DNA from: a virus
IMG/VR virus record: IMGVR_UViG_3300032331_001797
Span: 1 to 36,232 of that record
Reading direction: 5' to 3' (one strand)
Length of the DNA stretch: 36,232 nucleotides
A program made the translations under genes and the position numbers. Numbering within the stretch: position 1 is the stretch's first letter; every line of letters starts with the position of its first letter. Positions 1 to 7,040 of the stretch are shown piece after piece. Below the pieces are notes generated by a model that was not told the DNA's origin, made no database searches, and worked only from the letters and a program-made list of their open reading frames with translations.

Positions 1-1214
1 ATCTGTGCTTGGCTTGTGGTAGTGGCAATGTTTTCTTGAAGAGTTGGTAGTAAATTATTTTGATTGTTTAGATAATAAGAAGTTGTGTCGTAGTTTGCTT
101 GGGCTTGGAAGGCGTCGCCCTGCGCTGTAGCATAAGCGTCTTGTGCTACAGATAATAATGTCGCCGCCGTCTGGTATGCGTTTAGTTGCTGGTCATATTG
201 AGACTGAGCATCGGCAACTTGTTGGGTCAAGTCTTGAACATTAGCCAATGCTTGTTGATAAGCATTAGTCTTTGTTCCCACTAATAAAGCAGTAAGGGTC
301 TTTGCTTGCTGGGCTGATGTTAGGTCAGACTTGGCAGTGGCAAGATTGGTGGTGGCTGTGGATAGATTACTCTGTGCTGTTTGTTTAGCAGTGGTGGTTG
401 AAGTTAGTTGAGTACTTGCTGTCTGAAGTTTTTGCTGTGCTGTGAGCAAGTCAGAGTGTGCTTGTGAAGTAAGTGCCTTAGCGTTGTTGAGGGCGATGAG
501 GGCGTCGTTGGTGATTTCTATTTGAGTAGTCAGAGACGCGTCGGCAGACGAGAGTTCATCTTTGGCTGTCTGTAATTGTTGCTTGACTAGGTTGAGACTG
601 GTCAGAGACGCGTCAGCGATTTGAGTTGCTGTCGTCAGGTCTTGGTTCTTTTGGTCTAGTTCTGCTTGAGTTGTAGTAACTCTGGCTTTGACATCGGTAG
701 TGTTCTGCTGGGCTTGATTGTACTTAGAGAGGGCTGTGGTTAGGGTGTCTTGGGCTAAGTTATAGGCTTTTAGGTCTGCCTTGGCTGTGGCAATCTTGTC
801 TTCAAGCGTGGCAATGTTGGACTTTACAGACGCTATGGCTGAATCAAGTTTAGTTTTTAGGGCTGGGTCTTTAGGAGATTGTTGACTTAGGGTTGCCAAA
901 GTTGACTTATATTGTGATAGTCTGGTTTCCAACGCAGAGATATCTGCCTCAGATATAGGAGTAGAAGATGCAAATTTCGTTTGACGGTTTTGAACTGGGT
1001 AGTTTCCTACTGGGCGTAGCGACGCCTTTTGTTGTAATGCTGATTGTTGGACTTGCTCAGCAAGCGTTCCAAAAGAAGAAGTAGTAGCCAACGCGCTCTG
1101 TGCTAAGCAGAGTGGGGTGGAGAAAATAAGCACTGTCAGAATAATCTGCGGTGCTTTTCTCTTTCTTCTATTGTTTTGTAAGCGCTCTCCCTCGCCCTTT
1201 AGGGGGCGTAGCAC
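1..1214 (-). CDS. Secreted coiled-coil protein (partial, C-terminus beyond window)
   Basis: An open frame runs leftward from a GTG at 1214 to the window edge, about 404 codons without a stop. The GTG is preceded by AGGA about 9 nt upstream and by an in-frame TAG. The N-terminus has a basic stretch (RRKRK) followed by a hydrophobic segment ending in ALA, which looks like a Sec signal peptide. After residue ~80 the protein is almost entirely Ala/Gln/Thr/Leu/Ser-rich heptad-like sequence, so a long coiled coil is likely. A phage tail fibre would not normally carry a signal peptide, so an exported or cell-surface product, or the coiled-coil stalk of a wall hydrolase, is more plausible. The missing C-terminus would decide this. 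It lies 11 bp after the 78-aa gene and is probably in one operon with it. Confidence 0.7.
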   Translation of the reverse strand, partial: MLRPLKGEGERLQNNRRKRKAPQIILTVLIFSTPLCLAQSALATTSSFGTLAEQVQQSALQQKASLRPVGNYPVQNRQTKFASSTPISEADISALETRLSQYKSTLATLSQQSPKDPALKTKLDSAIASVKSNIATLEDKIATAKADLKAYNLAQDTLTTALSKYNQAQQNTTDVKARVTTTQAELDQKNQDLTTATQIADASLTSLNLVKQQLQTAKDELSSADASLTTQIEITNDALIALNNAKALTSQAHSDLLTAQQKLQTASTQLTSTTTAKQTAQSNLSTATTNLATAKSDLTSAQQAKTLTALLVGTKTNAYQQALANVQDLTQQVADAQSQYDQQLNAYQTAATLLSVAQDAYATAQGDAFQAQANYDTTSYYLNNQNNLLPTLQENIATTTSQAQ

Positions 1215-1225
1215 TATGTTTGTTC

Positions 1226-1462
1226 CTAACTACCTGAAGTTGGTTCTCCAAATTGATTCGCCCACACTAACTCGCGAACATCGTCTAGCAAGGCAAAAGA
1301 AGACTCTAGAAGAGCCTCTGCTTGAAGAAGTAAGTCAGCCTTTGAGTGTGGGTAAAGTGGGTCAATCAGACTATCGTGGACTTCGTTGACAACCGCAGTG
1401 GCTAGTCGTAGACGACGAAGATTCGCCTCTACCAACAAATTGTATTCATCTAGACCTGCCAC
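1226..1462 (-). CDS. Hypothetical 78-aa acidic helical protein
   Basis: The leftward frame starts at GTG 1462 with GAGG about 11 nt upstream and encodes 78 residues. The sequence is Leu/Ala/Glu-rich and probably helical, with no Cys, membrane segment or motif that I recognise. It is the first gene of the leftward unit that continues into the secreted coiled-coil protein, and it lies just left of the palindrome-rich control region. The close spacing to the next gene suggests co-transcription. I can assign no function. Confidence 0.55.
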   Translation of the reverse strand: MAGLDEYNLLVEANLRRLRLATAVVNEVHDSLIDPLYPHSKADLLLQAEALLESSFALLDDVRELVWANQFGEPTSGS

Positions 1463-1516
1463 TAATCTATTTTACCTCAGAATCTGTGGGTGTTCTTTTA
1501 GAGTTATACTATAAAA

Positions 1517-1543
1517 CTTTATGCTTTTCTTATGCTTTTTTGT
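1517..1543. repeat. Two tandem CTTATGCTTTT-type words
   Basis: The sequence TTATGCTTTT occurs twice in tandem here. The same word, or its complement AAAAGCATAAG, recurs at about 7894, 8043, 17363, 19587, 19606, 22230, 23537, 24819 and 34882, almost always outside genes. Confidence 0.6.
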
Positions 1544-1569
1544 AGAAGAATACTATAAAACTTTTGATA

Positions 1570-1774
1570 GATACTATCGAGGTATAACCTTTTTTGAAAA
1601 TGTATTTTGAGATAGTATCTTGACTTTATCTAGGGTACTGGTACAAATACAAATGTCAAGATACTATCGGCTTTTACAAGTTTTCAAAAAAGATTTCCGA
1701 TAGCAGGGTAAAAAGTGAAATTCTCGGATACTATCAGCAAAAGTAGTTTTTCAAAAAAGTTTCTTGATAGTATC
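1570..1774. promoter_or_regulatory. Cluster of five GATA(C/G)TATC palindromes in a divergent control region
   Basis: Nine-base odd palindromes GATACTATC or GATAGTATC sit at 1570-1578, 1611-1619, 1660-1668, 1727-1735 and 1766-1774, with weaker versions near 1698 and 1783. The surrounding DNA is AT-rich and repeats a TTTTCAAAAAA-like word near 1681 and 1749. The sites lie between the leftward operon ending its 5' side at 1462 and the rightward operon starting at 1929. This fits an operator array for a dimeric regulator or replication-initiator iterons. The sequence alone does not decide between them. Confidence 0.65.
1611..1668. promoter_or_regulatory. Face-to-face promoters inside a 14-bp inverted repeat
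   Basis: The 14 bases at 1611-1624 are the exact reverse complement of those at 1655-1668. Each arm joins a GATA-type palindrome to a -35 box: TTGACT at 1620-1625 pointing right and TTGACA at 1659-1654 pointing left. Both -10 boxes would lie in the 30-bp centre and are weak. The rightward one could be TACAAA at 1642-1647. A regulator bound to the palindromes would cover both -35 boxes. Confidence 0.45.
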
Positions 1775-1928
1775 CCCTATTCAATAGTATTCAATGATTC
1801 ATTGAATTGAATTCCCTATACGCGTTAAGAGGTGCTCCCATGGGTGGCAGGAAACACAATCCAATGAATAGTTGAATCAAATGAGTTTTTAGATAGAGAT
1901 GAATAGGAATAGGTGCTAGAGTTTAGTT

Positions 1929-2396
1929 ATGGAAAATAATTCAAAATCAGTCTTCGACTTTCTAGATTTGAGTGAAGACGAAGCAAAAGAAGTGTCGGAA
2001 ACAATTGCTAAATCTGGAAACAGAGATGGTCGGATTTGTATCTGTGGACACGCGATGGGCTACCACGGTTTTATCGAGGGTCGAGGAGTTTACAAATGTA
2101 ATGCTCAGAAACAGACTTGTCCTTGTAGAAATCCAAGACCTGTAATCCTAACTAACAACTCAAGAGCCTTTATGAAGAAGACTCACGGTAGTGCTGGTCT
2201 ACACGCTTTGACTCAGGGGATTGTTTCAGTGACAACTACTGGTGGCTCTGTTGAGTGGACTATCGAAGTCAAGTGCGACAAGTGCGAGGCTGAAGTTCCA
2301 GTTGTGCCTTGTCCTGTTACTCAGTCTGGGCAGATTTCAAATGAGGCAACTGGTTGGGACAAACTACTTTGTAGGGATTGTCGAAGTGGTCGATAG
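1929..2396 (+). CDS. Cys-rich zinc-binding protein, hypothetical
   Basis: This 155-aa protein is the first gene of the rightward Mom/glycosyltransferase operon. It has an N-terminal cluster, CICGH near residue 37 followed by two more Cys near residue 57, that resembles a single zinc knuckle. A second CxxC pair near residue 115 is matched by a C-terminal CRDC. Two zinc ribbons are therefore likely. No strong ribosome site precedes ATG 1929, so translation may be weak. The 3' end overlaps the GTG start of the next gene by 11 bases. Function is unknown. Position suggests a role with, or control of, the modification genes behind it. Confidence 0.7.
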   Translation: MENNSKSVFDFLDLSEDEAKEVSETIAKSGNRDGRICICGHAMGYHGFIEGRGVYKCNAQKQTCPCRNPRPVILTNNSRAFMKKTHGSAGLHALTQGIVSVTTTGGSVEWTIEVKCDKCEAEVPVVPCPVTQSGQISNEATGWDKLLCRDCRSGR

Positions 2397-2928
2397 CCCT
2401 AAAGAACTTGTCTATGAAGTAATCAAGGCGAAGTTAGCCTGTGAACTAAATGACAAGTGGCATAGTCGATTACCTTACATTCACTGGAGCAATGTTGTTC
2501 GGAACACTGCCTATGTCTGTTTCGGGGCTAAGGGAGAAGACGGTGAGTATGTCGCTGTCGGGATTTGGTCTAGTCCAGTTGCTCAGAATAGATTCAAGTA
2601 TGGAAAGCAGATGCTTGAGTTGAGACGAATGGCAATCAGCGATGGCTGTCCTAAGAACACAGCAACTCATATGCTCAGATTTATGCGTCGATGGATTATG
2701 GCTAACAAGCCAACTATCGCTATGTTGATTTCCTATCAGGACACAGAGGTTCATCTGGGAACAATCTACAAAGCAGATAACTGGGTCGAGGCTTCATTGA
2801 GTCAAGGTTTAGCGTGGACTACTACAACACGAAAGCGTAACAAAGAGCAGAGCCTTGCTCCAAAGATAAGATGGGAATACAAGTTGAAGGATTATGAAGA
2901 GGTTGACAAAACCGAAGAGAGTCTATAA
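2386..2928 (+). CDS. Mom/GNAT-like acyltransferase A
   Basis: The predicted product is 180 aa, starting at GTG 2386 with AGGGA about 9 nt upstream. A longer frame opens at 2242, but that part lies wholly inside the preceding gene. Recognised signatures are WHSRLP at residues 25-30, LELRRMAI near 78-85, PKNTA near 89-93, ISYQDT near 115-120 and GTIYKADNW near 125-133. These match the layout of phage GNAT proteins related to Mu Mom, which acylate adenine in DNA. Many actinophage copies are annotated only as acetyltransferases, so DNA as substrate is inference. It is shorter than, and clearly diverged from, the second Mom-like protein at 4600-5244. Confidence 0.7.
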   Translation: MVDSPKELVYEVIKAKLACELNDKWHSRLPYIHWSNVVRNTAYVCFGAKGEDGEYVAVGIWSSPVAQNRFKYGKQMLELRRMAISDGCPKNTATHMLRFMRRWIMANKPTIAMLISYQDTEVHLGTIYKADNWVEASLSQGLAWTTTTRKRNKEQSLAPKIRWEYKLKDYEEVDKTEESL

Positions 2929-2961
2929 ACTGGTATAAACAAAATGACACAGGAGATAAAA

Positions 2962-3516
2962 ATGGGACCAACCCCTTTAGAGAAGAAACTTGGGATAGCC
3001 AAGAAACTTTGGACTGACGAAGAACTCGTTCAAGAATTCCAAGCCTACAACGAACTACAGATTCAAGAGTATGACGCCAAGTTGGAGTGGGAAGTTGGCG
3101 GGTGGCGTATGTTTCCTAATCAAATCGGTGGATTCCGTATGGTCATTGGATTTGACATTGACTCCAGACCACGCTCTTCCGACAACTACGAGATTGACCC
3201 AAAGCCAAGACCTTGGAAGATTTGCTACAAGACCAGTTGGGATGCCAAGAACTCTGGGCTAATTGGTGGGTATGAGAAGAACTCTTTTGAGACTCTTGAG
3301 CAAGCACGCGAGCAATTCGTGGAGACTGCTATGAAAATTGAAAGAGAGTTTAGAGATGCTGGAGTTACTGAAAGTACTCCTCGCCAAGCAATCTGCGGTA
3401 GTTGCCTAAAACTTCACGACTGGGACTCAGAGAACAAAAAGTACTTTGGTATGTGGACTCTAACTCCATATCGCCAGTACGATGATACCTATGACGGTTG
3501 TAGAGGTTGGGACTAA
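2962..3516 (+). CDS. Hypothetical protein, 184 aa
   Basis: ATG 2962 is chosen because AGGAGA lies 6 nt upstream. The earlier in-frame ATG at 2944 has no ribosome site. The protein is soluble, rich in Trp and acidic residues, and ends with a single CxxC pair near residue 145. I do not recognise the family. It overlaps the next gene by one base (TAATG), so it is translated in the same operon as the Mom-like and glycosyltransferase genes. Confidence 0.7.
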   Translation: MGPTPLEKKLGIAKKLWTDEELVQEFQAYNELQIQEYDAKLEWEVGGWRMFPNQIGGFRMVIGFDIDSRPRSSDNYEIDPKPRPWKICYKTSWDAKNSGLIGGYEKNSFETLEQAREQFVETAMKIEREFRDAGVTESTPRQAICGSCLKLHDWDSENKKYFGMWTLTPYRQYDDTYDGCRGWD

Positions 3517-3830
3517 TGGAAGACCCTGAATTCTTTGAAGAACTTGTAGACGCAGCATTTGATAATGTCGCTGTCGTTTTTGTACCACTAGAAAACGAGA
3601 CGATACAAATTACTTCTATGTCTGAAATTCCAGTCGAGAAGATGATGAACTTTATGTTGGCTGACAACAACGACAAACTAATTCAGATGTTTGGATTGGT
3701 AGAGTTGTGTCTTGTTGACCCTAAAGATTTCAATAAGATTCAACAGGTCAACACCAAAAAGTTTATGAAGTTCGTAGACGACTGGACTCAGAAGAGTTCC
3801 GATGAAGCGATGGGAGACCCATTTGAGTAA
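3516..3830 (+). CDS. Hypothetical acidic protein, possibly tail-assembly-chaperone-like
   Basis: ATG 3516 overlaps the previous stop (TAATG) and has GAGG upstream. The 104-aa product is acidic. Its second half (residues ~45-95) follows the pattern of a short helical repeat in which a position-specific Asp-Asp/Trp segment (VDDWTQKSS) closes the domain. Phage tail-assembly chaperones often end this way. The resemblance is weak, and the neighbours are modification rather than tail genes. Treat the assignment as a guess. The 3' end overlaps the glycosyltransferase start by 8 bases. Confidence 0.6.
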   Translation: MEDPEFFEELVDAAFDNVAVVFVPLENETIQITSMSEIPVEKMMNFMLADNNDKLIQMFGLVELCLVDPKDFNKIQQVNTKKFMKFVDDWTQKSSDEAMGDPFE

Positions 3831-4491
3831 GCCACATTACAACATTTTGATTGCCACCCCCGGTAGAACGATACACGGTGCTTATGTCAAATGTTTAGTT
3901 GAGACCACTAAGTGGTTGAACGACAGAGGCCTAACCTATAAGTTTCTAAACTATGGTTCCTCTCTAGTTTCTCAAGCAAGAGAATGTACTGCCATAGATT
4001 CAGATACATCCAACTGGGAGACACACGAGATTGGTTCGGGTAAATATACCTATGACCGAATTGTTTGGATTGACTCTGACATCTCTTGGGGAGCCGAAGC
4101 ATTTGAGAAACTAATCACAAGTGAGCACGAAATCATTAGTGGTATGTACTACACACAGATTGGCGATATGTCAGTTTCAGTTTCTAAGTTTGCTCCAGAT
4201 GGAATTAGCCCAATCAACTGTAAAGAATTAGATTTCTTTTTTGATGAAGAGCCAATCGAAGTCTTTGGAGTTGGATTTGGATTTATCTCGATGAAGTCTG
4301 GTGTCTTTGAAAGTATGCAACGACCTTGGTTCCGAATCGAAAGAATAGACCACCCCGAAAAGAAAATTACATTAGATATTGGTGAGGACTACTCGTGGTG
4401 TATGAACGCAAGACGAGCAGGTATGAAGATTATGCTAGACCCAAGTATCAAGGTTGACCACCACAAGGAAAGCGTATGGCATCTGAAGTAA
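3823..4491 (+). CDS. GT-A fold glycosyltransferase
   Basis: The 222-aa protein is read from TTG 3823, which has GGGAG 7 nt upstream. An alternative ATG at 3802 lacks a good ribosome site. The start region resembles family-2-like phage glycosyltransferases (ILIATPGR), and a DSD metal-binding motif is seen at residues 84-86 after a hydrophobic strand. A later EDYSWCMNARRAG segment corresponds to the acceptor side common in this fold. The donor sugar cannot be told. Because it sits between two Mom-like genes it could glycosylate DNA or a modified base. Sugar addition to a virion protein is the alternative. Confidence 0.75.
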   Translation: MSKPHYNILIATPGRTIHGAYVKCLVETTKWLNDRGLTYKFLNYGSSLVSQARECTAIDSDTSNWETHEIGSGKYTYDRIVWIDSDISWGAEAFEKLITSEHEIISGMYYTQIGDMSVSVSKFAPDGISPINCKELDFFFDEEPIEVFGVGFGFISMKSGVFESMQRPWFRIERIDHPEKKITLDIGEDYSWCMNARRAGMKIMLDPSIKVDHHKESVWHLK

Positions 4492-4619
4492 GAATCTGCG
4501 GATTCTGTATGACTGGGCATCATCACAACTGTAAAAAAGAAATAAAGTATTATGACAAAATCTGGCTATGCTATTGCCCGATATGTCATAAGCAAGAAGA
4601 TGAAGACAAGAGTGATTGA
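4476..4619 (+). CDS. Small overlapping zinc-ribbon protein, 47 aa
   Basis: A short frame starts at ATG 4476 inside the end of the glycosyltransferase and ends inside the start of the second Mom-like gene. AAGGA lies 7 nt before the ATG. The product has CGFC near residue 8, a His-rich HHHNC, and a C-terminal CYCPICH, enough ligands for one or two zinc sites. It bridges two genes by overlaps on both sides, which supports translational coupling. Function is unknown. Confidence 0.55.
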   Translation: MASEVRICGFCMTGHHHNCKKEIKYYDKIWLCYCPICHKQEDEDKSD

Positions 4620-5244
4620 TTACACAATCAAACCCATAGCGTCAAAAGACGCAAACGAGATGGTGGTTGAGAACCACTATCTCCACCGTCGCGCATCTAC
4701 AATGTTTGCGTTTGGCTTATTCGACGGTGAAGAAATGATTGGTTGCGTTATCTATGGAAAGCCAGCATCACCTAGCGTTTGTGTTGGTGTGTGTGGTCCA
4801 GACGAATCTAGTCAAGTCTTAGAACTAACTCGTCTTTGGATAAAAGATGGAACTCCAAAGAACACGGAGTCTTATCTCATAGGTCGAACCTTGAGACTGC
4901 TACCTAAAGAAAAAGATATAGTAGTTTCTTATGCTGAAATTCAAGCAGGTCATATTGGAATTGTCTATCAAGCAACCAACTGGATTTACACAGGTGTGTC
5001 TGACCGCCATGTTGAGTGGAGACTTGATGGTCTAACTGGTTCGCACTCTCGCCATATTTTTGATGAGCACGGTGGAGTGAATGGTGCAAAAGCATACTAC
5101 GGTGATAGACTTGAAAGACACGAGCGACCCCGAAAGCATCGCTATGTGTATTTCAACTCTTCTTCAAAACAGAGGAAGAAAGAACTGCTGGATAAGTTGA
5201 GATACAAAATCCAGCCTTATCCGAAAAGAGAAACAACAATATGA
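4600..5244 (+). CDS. Mom-like DNA-modification acyltransferase B
   Basis: The start is taken at ATG 4600, giving 214 aa. The earlier in-frame ATG at 4552 adds residues that fall within the overlapping zinc-ribbon frame and outside the family pattern. Mom-type features are the N-terminal ENHYLHRR (residues 24-31), LTRLWIKDGTPKNTES (near 76-91), VVSYAEIQAGH (near 108-118) and YQATNWIYTG (near 123-132). In phage Mu, Mom converts adenine in DNA to a carbamoylmethylated form that resists restriction. The same chemistry is probable here but not shown. The 3' end overlaps the next start by 4 bases (ATGA). Confidence 0.8.
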   Translation: MKTRVIDYTIKPIASKDANEMVVENHYLHRRASTMFAFGLFDGEEMIGCVIYGKPASPSVCVGVCGPDESSQVLELTRLWIKDGTPKNTESYLIGRTLRLLPKEKDIVVSYAEIQAGHIGIVYQATNWIYTGVSDRHVEWRLDGLTGSHSRHIFDEHGGVNGAKAYYGDRLERHERPRKHRYVYFNSSSKQRKKELLDKLRYKIQPYPKRETTI

Positions 5245-5642
5245 GTTGGTTCAAAAACCCATTCAAGCGGAAGCCTCAGCGTCTCCCAGCCCGCGACCAC
5301 ACTGGTCGTTTCCTAACCAACGGTAAAGGCGAAATGCTTTACAGTGATTCCCCAGCGGAAGAGATTGCTAAGGCAAAAGCAAAAGCGTTGAAGCACGACA
5401 AAGAACGAGTAATCGCAAGTATCAATCTCGCAATTGAGAAGAAGAAAAACTCCAACTCCAATCCCAACTGTGGTTGCGATGTCTCTCTGAAGAAGTGTGG
5501 CTGCTCGGCAAAACCAGCACCCGCTAAAAAGGCATCTGCTAAAAAGGCACCAGCAAAGTCAACTGAAAAGAAGACCGCTATCAAAAAAGATATTGCTGAT
5601 GCTCCAGTAGCGAAGAAGAAGCCAACACCAAAAAAGAAGTAG
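5241..5642 (+). CDS. Basic Lys/Ala/Pro-rich histone-tail-like protein
   Basis: The 133-aa product overlaps the Mom-like gene by 4 bases. The first half carries a short folded-looking region and a cluster CGCDVSLKKCGC near residues 76-88. The C-terminal ~45 residues are AKKAPAK-type repeats, like the tails of histone H1-like or mycobacterial HU proteins that bind DNA non-specifically. It is the last gene of the operon and is followed by a clear terminator. A DNA-compacting or DNA-masking role fits both the composition and the DNA-modification context, but no enzymatic motif is present. Confidence 0.75.
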   Translation: MSWFKNPFKRKPQRLPARDHTGRFLTNGKGEMLYSDSPAEEIAKAKAKALKHDKERVIASINLAIEKKKNSNSNPNCGCDVSLKKCGCSAKPAPAKKASAKKAPAKSTEKKTAIKKDIADAPVAKKKPTPKKK

Positions 5643-5667
5643 TTTCAAAAACACTTTTCAAAAAAGT

Positions 5668-5708
5668 CCTCGTAAAATTAGAATCCTTGATTTTACGGGG
5701 ATTTTTTA
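5668..5708 (+). terminator. Rho-independent terminator of the Mom operon
   Basis: An 11-bp stem (5668-5678 with 5690-5700, one wobble pair) is followed directly by an ATTTTTTA tail. Confidence 0.85.
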
Positions 5709-5923
5709 TTGTTTGTAAATGAAAAAGGTACCCCGGTCACTCACCAGGGGCAAAATTTCGCCCAAAGCAGATTTCGCGGATAGCGTATAGTGAGAACTGT
5801 CGGATTCTAGTCCGATGGGTAGAGACAACTTCAAACTGCGAGCGCATCGCAAAGTTATGGGTTGGGCGGTCAGCAGTCTCTCCCCAGACTGGCCGCTCAA
5901 CTCTTAAACAGAGGACACGATTT
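5709..5923 (+). other. Leader region with hairpin upstream of small-terminase-like gene
   Basis: No convincing gene or promoter is seen here. A compound hairpin at 5866-5896 pairs 5866-5871 with 5891-5896 and, inside it, 5875-5879 with 5886-5890. A smaller 5-bp stem is at 5800-5815. The hairpin ends about 28 bases before the start codon at 5924 and could be a leader structure or a protein-binding site. Confidence 0.35.
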
Positions 5924-6844
5924 ATGTCAGACGAACTTGAGAGAGACCCCTTCTCAAAACCTGAGTTGGAATTACCAGATGTCCAAATCGACACCCCTAT
6001 CAACCTCAGACCTGACCTCAGCCTCCACGGAATCGAAGAGACAGACCGTGGCGTATGTCTAGACACATTTGAAAACAGGCAAGCATTGCGTCGAGCGAAG
6101 TTCAACTGGCTTCCTGTCTACGCCCTTAATGGCGTTCCTACTGGTTTGATTCAAGCACTGTCTCCTGAGATGCAATCTCAACAGCGTCTACTTTCTCTTG
6201 ACGAAAAGGTAGCCATCTTGGTCGAACCTGATGATAAAAATTCTGATTATATAACTGGCTATAACCTAATAGCCGAGTCAGCAGCAGACTACATCGCTCC
6301 GCCTTGGGTACTGGGCGCGACACGCGCTTGGGCTAAGCAACAGAACTCGGGCGATTTAGCGCATGGAAAAAAGGAACTCCCTCTTCCTAAACGCTGTAAA
6401 GCAATCAAAGATGATGGCATCAGATGTCAACTCTGGTCTGGCGGGCGTGGAGCAGATGACGGTCTATGTCGCGTTCACTTGGGCTCACTAAGGAATAAAC
6501 CTACCGACTCAGTGGAGCGTGCTCGTTCCCGTTTGACACAAGCCACCCCCTCCGCCGTTGATGTTCTCGAACAACTTATGGACAACGCAGAGTCCGAACC
6601 CGTCAAACTCAAAGCGGCCACCGAAATCCTAGACCGTGCTGGTATTCGTGCTGGTATCGACATCAATACCGATGTCACTCTCGATGTCCGCCCTGCTGCC
6701 TCAATTATTGCTGAGCGTCTACAACGGTTAGCCACAAACGCAATTGAAGCGCAGCGGCGTTTCCAAGCGACCCAAGAGCCAGAGACAGTTATAGTAGAAG
6801 AACAAGTCGAAGACGCAGAGGTAGTAGAAGATGACGCTAAGTGA
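5924..6844 (+). CDS. Terminase small-subunit-like protein with zinc finger
   Basis: This 306-aa protein has a central Cys/His cluster (C158, C168, C182, H185) of the RCKA...RC...C..H type, common in phage small terminase or packaging-associated DNA-binding proteins. It is followed by a helical region in which a short repeat (VLEQLMDNAESEPVKLKAA and onward, near 210-235) resembles the DNA-binding helices of actinophage small terminases. The C-terminal ~30 residues are very acidic. It lies 26 kb upstream of TerL, which is unusual, so the role is inferred from pattern alone. AGAGGA precedes the start by 8 bases. The 3' end overlaps the next gene by 14 bases. Confidence 0.6.
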   Translation: MSDELERDPFSKPELELPDVQIDTPINLRPDLSLHGIEETDRGVCLDTFENRQALRRAKFNWLPVYALNGVPTGLIQALSPEMQSQQRLLSLDEKVAILVEPDDKNSDYITGYNLIAESAADYIAPPWVLGATRAWAKQQNSGDLAHGKKELPLPKRCKAIKDDGIRCQLWSGGRGADDGLCRVHLGSLRNKPTDSVERARSRLTQATPSAVDVLEQLMDNAESEPVKLKAATEILDRAGIRAGIDINTDVTLDVRPAASIIAERLQRLATNAIEAQRRFQATQEPETVIVEEQVEDAEVVEDDAK

Positions 6845-7040
6845 AGTAATAGACCAGATGGTCGACCTCACTAACGGACTTCACGAAGATGTCAAACAAG
6901 CATCTAATCGCGTCGAGCACATCAGACTGACGGCACGGGCAAACGAAGCGGTCAACATTCTTCACGACCTTATGCTTCTCCAGGATGACCGAAACCAGGA
7001 TACGACAGATGACGAAACCAAAACAGCCGACGGCGAGTGA
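6831..7040 (+). CDS. Hypothetical 69-aa helical protein
   Basis: The gene starts inside the end of the small-terminase-like frame and ends 32 bases inside the endolysin-like frame. The product is acidic, probably all-helical, and has an Asp/Glu/Thr-rich tail. No known motif is visible. Its position between packaging-like and lysis-like genes, with overlaps on both sides, supports it being translated. Confidence 0.55.
   Translation: MTLSEVIDQMVDLTNGLHEDVKQASNRVEHIRLTARANEAVNILHDLMLLQDDRNQDTTDDETKTADGE

Noticed and set aside
1117-1389. 90-codon rightward frame
   Set aside because: Antisense to the signal peptide and start of the coiled-coil gene and to the 78-aa gene; no ribosome site.
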